This document shows, one piece after another, positions 23,901-35,500 of a stretch of 64,000 bases of DNA. The notes under the pieces are model-generated. The model ran no database searches and was not told where the DNA came from. It saw only the letters and a program-made list of their open reading frames with translations. Source of the stretch: Serripes groenlandicus (Eukaryota; Mollusca; Bivalvia; Cardiida; Cardiidae); NCBI GenBank assembly GCA_031761405.1, contig JASEVX010000005.1, positions 4,521,391 to 4,585,390 on the forward strand, given 5' to 3'. Positions within the stretch are counted from its first letter, which is position 1, and each line of letters begins with the position of its first letter. The translations under genes were made by a program, and so were the position numbers.

Positions 23901-26900
23901 GTCTGAACGATTCAGTTGTCTTCATCCAAATATTTATAAAGATTTTCCAAATTCTTCTGCTCCAGATTTGTGATAAAAGGGTTAATCCTTCTCTCATATG
24001 ACAATTCTGCAGCAGACGACTTTGAACATATTTTATCAAAATATAGAAAATCTCAGTAATTGAATGAATAACCTAAGTCACTAAAAGTGGAAAACATGGT
24101 GGCAAAAGGAGAAATTGCTTGTTTTGAGCAATTTCTTCTTTTGTCACTATATATGTTTTCTAAAAGTATTTTTTCAAAAATGCGTCAGAAAGCCTCTTTA
24201 TGAGGAAAAGGGTTAAAGTATTAGATAGACTAACAAGTACTTACAGGAATGGCGTTGGCAAGAGAGGCCCATAGCAATAAAATGGCGTAGTTGGCGGCAC
24301 ATTTCTCATCTAAAATCGACACGTATTCCTCCAAAAGGGTTTTCTATTAAAGAAATAATTTTAGAAATCAATGGCTTCACATAAAATGGTTATATAAAGA
24401 GGCGCGTTATTAAAAAAAAAAAGTTAACAAAAGCAGTTTCTCCTTTTGGCGCAATGTTTCCATCTCTTTTCAGTAATGATACCTACATTTATACATGTAG
24501 ATCTATTTCGTGTGTTTACCTTTAAACTTTGAATTTCAGAGTTGTCTGCTGCAGATTTGTTGTATAGAGGAAACGGTTAACAAGAGACCTGCAGTGCTCC
24601 TCTTGTGACTCATAACAGTGAGTCTGTTTTTGGGATTCGGAAATAACCAGAAGTCTCAAATAGATTAATTGTGACTTTATGGTGTATGTTGTAACAGTTC
24701 TACGTATAAATCTGCAATTGGGTCCAAATTAACACGGCTGCTCCCGTATAACCCTTTCCCACTTGTAGAAACATTCTGATGCCTAGGAAGCAGACGACTT
24801 TTGAAATCACAGTGGCAAAAGGAGAAATTGCTCATAATGAGCAATTGCTCCTTTTGCCACAATGATTTCAACACTAAGCAAAAATTATACTTTCATTTGT
24901 AGAGATCTTACATAGTTTTGCCTAGATGTTTTAAAAGTCGTCTGCTGCAGATTTGTGGGAAAGAGTAAATGGCATGTAATCATGGGTGTAACAAAATCAA
25001 GAAACTTTAAAGCTGTGGAAGATTTCTTTTTATAGTCTGCAACAATTCTGATTTAAGTATTGTTGAGTTTAAGTTTCCAGTTACTGCTTGTGTGAAATGC
25101 GATTCAAAATCATACCATATAATGACAACCTATTACGGCCAAAACCTTTTGAAAAAAATTGTAGCAAAAGGAATAATTGTTCATGACTAGTTATTTCTCC
25201 TTTTGTCACAATGTTTTCAAACTTATTAAATAATCATTCTTAAACATATACATTTATATACAATTAAAGAAATTTTCCATATTTTTGCCTGGATGTGTTC
25301 AAAGTCATCAACTGCAAATTTCGTAGGAAAGGAAATACCCTTTCCCACATAACACAATGTTTTGGAAAGTCAACTGCTGCAGAGGTGTCAAAATGCATCT
25401 ACATGTGGAAAAGGGTTAGACTAAAACACTCAAACTTACCTTGACACGAGATTCTGGTTTTTGTTTGAGTATTTTGGATGTTATTGGTTGCATGGTACTC
25501 AGCAGGAATTGCTTTGCTTCTGCCCATTTTGGTAGGAAAATTGAAGGTAACCTCGCTCCTTGTTCAAATTGCTTGTCAAAGTCCAGAAATTTGTCTACAA
25601 ATTCTTGGAAGTCTTCCTGGAAAGTTTAAAAGTAAGTTTGCTTAAAGTATGTAATGCTTTTTTTTTATATAGATGTCTTTCGATCCATATGCAGAAGAAA
25701 TGTTTTTTAATCCTTTCCAAGATACATTAAATCTGAAGCAGATGACTTTTAAATTATTAAATCCAAAATATAGAAAATCTCTATACATGATAGTATACTT
25801 TTTCGAATTGAGTTCAAATCATTGTGGCAATTTCCACAATTTATTCAAAATTTGTCTGCTGCAGAGGCGTCAGAAAGTGTCTATATGTATGAAAGGGTTA
25901 AATGTTTTAGAAAAAGAAGAAATTGCTCAAAATGTTATCCCTGTATCAAAATGGTACTTTCTTTCCCGATTTTGTTCAGGGTAGATGCCTCAAAGTATCT
26001 CATAGGGTTGATAGAGCCTACAGCAATTCATAATATTTCATATAGAGTACCTGTGCTCTGACATTTATATGAGATCATTAGAGCTGTTCCACGACAAAAC
26101 CAACATTATGGACTGCGCAGGCTAATCCGCGCCGACACATTCAGTGTCTGTCAGGGTTAGCCTAGCAGTATGCTTAGGCTGATCTAGGTCAATATATTTT
26201 GCAGAGTCCACAATGTTGATTTTCTTTTGGAGCGGCTCATTTAATGAAAATATAATCAAACAAACAACCAAGAGTGAACTTAACTTTGCGCTAAAGAAGA
26301 AATGTTGTCATTTGCTTATCGACGGTCAGAAATATAATTCGAGTGGATTCTTAATAACACACAATTTGAAGAATCTACAGTATTCAATGTGACAAAAGGG
26401 TAGCATATTCCTCTTTTGCAACAATGCTTTAACATAAATAAGGAGGAGTAAACTGGTATGTTCCCATCATAAATAAGGAGGAATAAACTGGTATGTTCCA
26501 TCATAAATAAGGAGGAATAAACTGGTCTGTTCCCATCATAAATAAGGAGGAGTAAACTGGTCTGTTCCCATCGTAAATAAGGAGGAATAAACTGGTCTGT
26601 GCCCATCATAAATAAGGAGGAGTAAACTGGTCTATTCCCATCATAAATAAGGAGGAATAAACTGGTCTGTTCCCATCATAAAAAAGGAGGAATAAACTGG
26701 TATGTTCCCATCATACATAAGGAGGAATAAACAGGGCTGTTCCCATCATAAATAAGGAAGAATAAACTGGTCTGTTCCCATCATTTATAAGGAGGAATAA
26801 ACTGGTCTGTTCCCATCATAAAAAAGGAGGAGTAAGCTGGTCTGTTCCCATCATAAATAAGGAGGAGTAAACTGGTATGTTCACATCATTAATAAGGAGG

Positions 26901-29900
26901 GAAAAACTGGTATGTTCTCATCGTAAATAAGGAAAAGTAAACTGGTATGTTCTCATCGTAAATAAGGAGGAGTAAACTGGTATGTTCCCATCATTTATAA
27001 GGAGTGAACTGGTATGTTCCCATCATAAATAAGGAGGAGTAAACTGGTATGTTCCCATCATAAATAAGGAGGAGTGAACTGGTATATTCCCATCATTAAT
27101 AAGGAGGAGTAAACTGGTCTGTTCCCATCATTAATAAGGAGGAGTAAACTGGTCTGTTCCCATCATTAATGAGGAGGAATAAACTAGTCTGTTCCCATCA
27201 TAAATAAGGAGAAGTAAACTGGTCTATTCCCATCATTAATAAGGAGGAGTAAACTGGTCTGTTCCCATCATTAATAAGGAGGAGTAAACTGGTCTGTTCC
27301 CATCATTAATGAGGAGGAATAAACTAGTCTGTTCCCATCATAAATAAGGAGGAGTAACTGGTATGTTCCCATCATTATCTCTCTTATAACTCAAATAATT
27401 CCTATGTTGTGAGTACTCAAAAGAATCATATCACTGAGAGGATTCTTTTGAGTTCCACAACATAAGGTTTGAGAGTCACATAAGGATTTTGGTATCGGAA
27501 ATAATCTTCTTATCTATAGCTCTGCAGTATTTTAGTACTCAGAGGACTAGATAAGGAGGAGTAAACTGGTATTTACGCAAGGATATCTCTCTTATGACTC
27601 AAATTAAACCTATGCTGTGAGTACTCAAAAGAATCATCTCACTTAGACGATTCTTTTGAGTACCCACAACATAGGGTTTGACCGTCAAATAAGGATTTGG
27701 GTAATGGGAAATAATCTTCTTATCTATAGCTCTGCAGTATTTAACCATGCATGGAATCAGAGTTTATCTAGTTACCTCATTCTCAATTTGCAGGCACTCA
27801 CGGTCATCGCCAAACAAATTGTTGATGACTCCTCGATACATGCTATAACGCACCACCTTCATTAAATCTTGGGGAACTAAAAATCAAATTTTTATAAAAA
27901 TATATAACTTATCCTTCTACTTGTAACTTTGACATTATTGGCAATTAATGCAGTCTTAGACCAACATGCATATTTGCACAGTCTAATCTACACAAGTTAG
28001 CTTCTTACGTCTTTTGTAAATAATATGTGAACAATGCTGATCTTGATCAGATTGTGGTGATGCACAGGCTGATCTAAATCTACACTGTTCACAAGAGTCA
28101 ATTTGCATGTTTTATATGGATGGCCACATATATAAACAAGCATTAGTTTAACACTTTCCCACTTGCAGACACATTCTGATGCATCTGCAGCAAACAACCT
28201 TTGAAAACAGAAATTGCTCATAATGAACAATTTCTCCTCTCGCCACAATGTTTTCATCACTATTATATCATTATTATTTTAACCCTTTCCCACATACGAC
28301 AATTCTGCAGCAGACGACTTTGAACATATTTTGTCAAAACATAGAAAATCTCCATAATTGAATGGATTACCTATGACAAAAAGTGGAAAACATTGTGGCA
28401 AAAGGAGAAATTGCACGTTTTGTGCAATTTCTTCTTTTGTCACTATGTTTTCAAAAAGCCGTCTGCTGCAGAGGCGTCAGAAAGCGTCTATATGAGGAAA
28501 AGGGTTAATCTATAGAGATTTTTCATGTTGCCAAAATGTTTTCAAAGTTGTCGGATGCAGATTTCTAATATGTGGGAATGCGTTAAAACCAGGAATTCAG
28601 CAAAATAAGAGCTCACCAAATATTTACTGTATGCGGGTTTATATTGTACCTTCTTTAAACCAAATATTTACTGTATGCGGGTTTATAATGTACCTTCTTT
28701 AAACCTAATATCTACTGTACGGTGGTTTATAATGTACCTTCTTTAAACCTAATATCTACTGTACGGTGGTTTATAATGTACCTTCTTTAAACCTAATATC
28801 TACTGTATGGTGGTTTATATTGTACCTTCTTTAAACCAAATATTTACTGTATGCGGGTTTATAATGTACCTTCTTTAAACCTAATATCTACTGTACGGTG
28901 GTTTATAATGTACCTTCTTTAAACCTAATATCTACTGTATGGTGGTTTATATTGTACCTTCTTTAAACCAAATATCTACTGTATGGTGGTTTATAATGTA
29001 CCTTCTTTAAACCAAATATCTACTGTACGGTGGTTTATAATGTACGTTCTTTAAACCTTATATCTACTGCATGGTGGTTTATAATGTACCTTCTTTAAAC
29101 CTGATATCTACTGTATGCTGGTTTAAAATGTACCTTCTTTAAACCTTATATCTACTGTACGGTGGTTTATAATGTACCTTCTTTAAACCTGATATCTACT
29201 GTACGGTGGTTTATAATGTACCTTCTTTAAACCTTATATCTACTGTATGCTGGTTTAAAATGTACCTTCTTTAAACCCAATATCTACTGTATGGTGGTTT
29301 ATATTGTACCTTCTTTAAACCTAATATGTACTGTATGGTGATTTATATTGTACCTTCTTTAAACCCAATATCTACTGTACGGTGGTTTATAATGTACCTT
29401 CTTTAAACCTGATATCTACTGTACGGTGGTTTATAATGTACCTTCTTTAAACCTTATATCTACTGTATGCTGGTTTAAAATGTACCTTCTTTAAACCCAA
29501 TATCTACTGTATGGTGGTTTATATTGTACCTTCTTTAAACCTAATATGTACTGTATGGTGATTTATATTGTACCTTCTTTAAACCCAATATCTACTGTAC
29601 GGTGGTTTATATTGTACCTTCTTTAAACCCAATATCTACTGTATGGTGGTTTATAATGTACCTTCTTTAAACCTAATATGTACTGTACAGTGGTTTATAA
29701 TGTACCTTCTTTAAACCTAATATGTACTGCATGGTGGTTTATAATGTACCTTCTTTAAACCTAATATCTATTGTATGGTGGTTTATAATGTACCTTCTTT
29801 AAACCTAATGTGTACTGTACGGTGGTTTATAATGTACCTTCTTTAAACCTAATATCTACTGTACGGTGGTTTATAATGTACATTCTTCAAACCAAATATC

Positions 29901-32502
29901 TACTGTACGGTGGTTTATAATGTACCATCTTCAAACCAAATATCTACTGTACGGTGGTTTATAATGTACCTTCTTCAAACCTAATATCTACTGTACGGTG
30001 GTTTATAATGTATTTTCTTTAAACCTAATATGTACTGTATGGTGGTTTATAATGTACCTTCTTTAAACCTAATATGTACTGTATGGTGGTTTATAATGTA
30101 CCTTCTTTAAACCTTATATCTACTGTATGGTGGTTTATAATGTACCTTCTTTAAACCTAATATGCACTGTACGCTGGTTTATAATGTACCTTCTTTAAAC
30201 CTAATATTTACTCTATGGTGGTTTATAATGTACNNNNNNNNNNNNNNNNNNNNNNNNNNNNNNNNNNNNNNNNNNNNNNNNNNNNNNNNNNNNNNNNNNN
30301 NNNNNNNNNNNNNNNNNNNNNNNNNNNNNNNNNNNNNNNNNNNNNNNNNNNNNNNNNNNNNNNNNNNNNNNNNNNNNNNNNNNNNNNNNNNNNNNNNNNN
30401 NNNNNNNNNNNNNNNNNNNNNNNNNNNNNNNNNTCACCTACTCATGTATTTACTCACTTTATTACACCAGTATTCCACAAAACAACCTTCTCAGGCAAAT
30501 AATTATCTTCTAAAATGATATCTATCATCCAAATGAACATAACAACAAGAGGTCCAGAAAAAATATAAGCAATGTACCTATGTTTGTTACCACATCTTGA
30601 ACAGCTTTCTGAAAATCCACCAATGTCTCATCAAAGAAGTAAGTGAAATGTTCAGGTTTTGTTAAAAACGTCATCCTCTCTCCGGCTGCATCGAGTGAGA
30701 AGATAGGTCCAAGCTGGAAATAAATAATGATGTAAATACTAAATGAGACACATCATATGAAAACCAACCTGTGGTACTTTGCAACCAATGCAGAATTAGA
30801 TCGGCATGGCCATTGCCCAGTTTGACCTGCTTGATTGATTGATTGTTTGGTGTTTAACGCAGCTTTCATCAATTTTCAGTTATATAACTGTGTTTCCTGG
30901 TTAAGTTACCAGTACATCTGGTCCATTTATCCTCACATAAGCTAGTCAGTCATAATGCTAACCCCAAAACCCTGAGCGCCAAAAAGGGCAGCCCTTACTA
31001 CCATTTTAAAGGTCTATGGTATGACTTGGCCAGAGATTGAGCCTGTGATCTCCCGGACCAAAGGTGCATGCTCTACCACTTCACTTCCAAGGCAATGCAG
31101 TTTGATATGGACTTTCTCCACTGTTAGCTATATATTTAGACAAGCATCCTGGAAAGATCCAGAGAACAGACATGACCAAAAACAGATACACACAATGTTT
31201 TATTAAACCTCCGAAGAACCTGTTTCGAGTGGTATTCAGCAGGCCCAAATAATAGATGGATGTGATACTCAAAAGATTTTTTGACCCTTTCAAGGTTGAA
31301 TTTTTGAAATGGACTTCAGCAGTTTTACGTTTGGAAGAGTTCATAACCAATTTAAGGAATATTTAAAGATAGTTTATGTTGCAAAGCAAACAATATAGAG
31401 CCTTGTCAGACTGCTGATACAGGCTTCACAAAGTCTGTTCTAGCAATCAAAAGGTTTACAGTTTACCTGATATGAGCCGTCCTGCGAGAAAACCTACATT
31501 GTGGAATCTGCGTAAAGTATAGGCCCAGATCAGCCTAAGCATGCCATACAGGCTAAACCGGATATACACTTTTCGCCTCCTTTGGGTTTTCTGTTTCAGG
31601 AATCATTACTCTATACCTCTATCCCCCTGAGACGGAATGTGTTGGCCCGAATTAGCCTGCACAGACTGCGAGGGCTGAGCTGGGTCGATAAATTACGCAG
31701 AGACCATAATGTTGGTTTTCTCGTGGGGCGGCTCATATGATATTTCTAGAGTTGCTGTACTTGCCAAATATCTCAGGACAAAAATATAATATCTGGAAAA
31801 ACGCCAGTATTATTTTAAAAACATTAGAGGGAAATGGGAGAAATTGCTGACATTGAAAAAATTCTTCACAATTCTTTCAAATGTCGTCCGCTGCAGAGGT
31901 GTGCAGTCATTCTCAGTAAAGGGATATTATCATATCCGGTTATGGATTCAAACTTTTTCCCACATACATATGTTTTCAAACGCCTCTACAGCAGACACTT
32001 TTTGACAATATTGTGGCAAAAGGAGAAATTTATCATTATGAGCCATTTCACCTATTTCCACAATTATGTTCAACTCTGTACATTATACATATATACAGGT
32101 TGTTTCATCTATGGAGATTTTTCATATGTTTTGCCTATTTATTTTCAAAGTCGTCTGCTGTAGATTTGTAAGATCCTTTGATAACAAGCTGTTACAATTA
32201 CCAAAACCAAAACTAGAATTCTTCAGAAAATCCCTGACCTATTCAGGACCAAAAATTTGGAATGATATTCCCTTTCAAATTAGAACAGCAGATTCATTAA
32301 ATTCTTTTAAAAAATTATATTTAGCGTGGATGTTTACCAGTAGTTCTTGAAATTAAGTGATCTTTTATTTTATTACCAATTTGCTTTTTTTATTTTTTGA
32401 ATTGTTTATATGTATAACATTGTGTATATAATGTATTGCTAACTCTGAGGCCCACATGGAAGATTGGGACAACCCAAATGTGTAGCCTCATAAAATAAAG
32501 TC

Positions 32503-32541
<39 letters not shown>

Positions 32542-35500
32542 GTTATATGTTGGAAAGGGTTAATATATTACACCGTTAAGGCAGGAACGTAGATAAGAGA
32601 CAATCCTGGGGTTGTGAATTCAGGATGTTGGAGATTTCGTCTAACTACCATTTCGTCTAACTGATACTATAGAGTAAACGGGGTAGAGATTTCGTCTAAC
32701 TTATAAACAAGAAGGATTATTATGTCTTATGTGTAGTATATTATAAGTTAGAAGTTAAATATTATAATTGTTTATAAGCTCAGTTAATAAATTTGACTTA
32801 CCATTTATGTTCAATATATTCCAATGTGTTCTTATATTAATAAAATGTTGTTATTCATTGCAGAACAGTATAGAATATGATTTGTAACCTCCGTCCAGAT
32901 GTACTGTACGAAACATGAAAAAACCCATATGTCTATATGATGTTTATATTTATTCTAATGTTATTTGTTATAACATTTACAATTATATAGTTTATTGCAC
33001 TTAACTTAGATTATATAGTTTATTGCACTTTATTTCAATTAACTGTTTATCGACTTTGTGTAAATGATTGACGGCATATTTCTAATTGTGTTGTGTTTCT
33101 GGAAGTTATGGCCCAAACATTTATGGCCCACTACATTTATGGCCCATATTTGGAAGTTATGGCCCATATATGAATTATATAGTGGTAGCTATAATATGCT
33201 GGAGGTGGTACTAACACCTAACAGATGACTGTCAATAACCTTCGATTAGATTGTGTATTATATGAAATTGCACTTTTATAAGATTAAAATCATTAATACA
33301 TTCAATTCAGTTGTTTTAATTGACACTTCTTATAAAATTGAATATTATGTATTTTCATTTATATATTTTATTTAACTTATTTTTATTTATGTAATTAGTG
33401 AAAATGAACAATTTGCTGTTAACATTTAATAGCATTTAATGATTTATTATGAAGCAAAGTGTTTATATAAATGATAAACAAAAACTGCAACAATCCTTTA
33501 GTTAAAGTACTTCTATCACCAAAAAATGTAACAATCTATTAATTAATGTAGTTTGATCACAGCTACTGTAATAATCTGTTAATTAACCAAAAACTGCAAC
33601 AATCCTCTAGTTAAAGTACTTTGATCACCAAACAAACCTGTAACAATCTATAAATTAATGTAGTTTGATAAAAAAAAGTTCATTTAACCTGGGAAAACAA
33701 ATTACAAGTATTTGTGTTTCTTCTCATAATTTATTTATTGAAACATTACGTTATGGAAAAGAGAGGAAACATAGGTGTGAGAGATTATGTACTTTGTGTG
33801 AAACAGGAGACATTGAAGACAAGTTCCATTTTATTTGCAAATGTAGTTTTTATTCTGATATTCGAGTGCAATTTATCGACAAGTACTATATCAACCGCCC
33901 GAATATGTTTAAATTCACCAAACTTCTATCCTCAACTACAAAAAAAAAAATGAATAAACTAGCTAATTATATATCTTTGGCAATAAAACGTAGAAATAGT
34001 AATATATAACCATTATTCTATACATGTTTAGCATGCATATTTTAGTCATAGTTATGTACGAAATTGTTCATCCTCTATGTAGTATATAGTATAAAAATTT
34101 AACATTCTTACTAAGTGTCTTGATGTAACCGTGTTTGATTTGCGTTAATTCATGTATAAATATGTTTTGTATGACGAGATGCATGTATTTTGTATAAGTC
34201 AAATTAAATATGTTCTGTTCTGTTCTGTAATAATCTGTTAATATAACCAATTAAAGTAGTCTGTTAATAAAGAAAACCTGTAACAATCTTTTTGTTTGGT
34301 CAGTGTAATTAATTTTAATAATTTGTCCAAACACAACTGATGCCTTGGCAATGTGAAACTCTTCATTCGCATTTAACTAACTTGTTAGTCATGGACGCGC
34401 CTTGTATGTTCTGTCATAGATCCGTCACTAGGAGGATGCATGCTCTGCAGTGTGATAACTTTGGGAAGAATATGAAGATGGGGTACATGGGATGACGACC
34501 AGCAAACTCCTGAGAGAAATCGGCTATTGAATAGGTTTTGCCCCACCAGAACAGCGAAAGTAGAGTTCATATTGTTTCATTTTATTGAAAAATGTGTAAA
34601 ACTATTTTACCCCATAAATATGCATTATATTTTATTTTTTTGCAAAATATAAACAAATAAGTTATTCCCTTAATATCATAAAATATATTATTTATTTGAT
34701 CACATTTTTAAATATTATCATCAATAAAATTATAAAATACATAATTATTTTGATATTCTTAATCATTTATCATTAATAAAATACATCATTTAAACAGAAT
34801 GTCTTATGTTATCACACCTCCATTTATAAATATCACCTGGTAAGGTGTTAATACCACCTCCAGGGTATTATAGCTACCACTATATAATTCATATATGGGC
34901 CATAACTTCCAAATATGGGCCATAAATGTACTGGGCCATAAATGTTTGGGCCATAACTTCCTGATACCGTTGTGTTGTGGTGTAATTAATTATTAAAAAA
35001 TAAAGGTTTTCTATTAAATGGATAGATCTAATCGGCTTTAATCAAACATGTTTAATGCTAATTAAAAACAACTTGTGAAAACGGTAAGATTGATTATTTT
35101 CTCTCTCTCTCTTAATGTGTATAGAGTCGAAAGTCGTCTACTTTATTGTCCTGTACCCGTTATGTCGATATATATTAATATTAGAAATATTGTAAGAACC
35201 CTCGATTATTTTTAACGACTTCCCTTTTTCCTATAATGATTCAAGATGACTGACTGAATGTGATATAGTTATTCTATTCCCGTAATCTTGATTGAGCCGA
35301 ATGCTTGGAAAATTATTCTCAGTAGTTCTTCTTTTCCCGCGATGTTGATATAACTATTCTATTCCCGTAATTTTGATTGAGTTGAAAGCTTAGCAGAGGT
35401 ATAATTCATGTAAGAAAAGGAGCCATCGTTAATTTTTAATGACTTCTATTTTTCTTCATTGAATTGACGAGTGACTGAACGTGATATAACTAATCTATTC

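Noticed and set aside
26316..26609. Minus-strand frame across the 35-bp array
   Set aside because: The period of 35 shifts frame each unit; no conserved product.
26433..30233. Possible CRISPR-like regular repeats
   Set aside because: Head-to-tail units with no unique spacers, in a eukaryotic intron; these are minisatellites.
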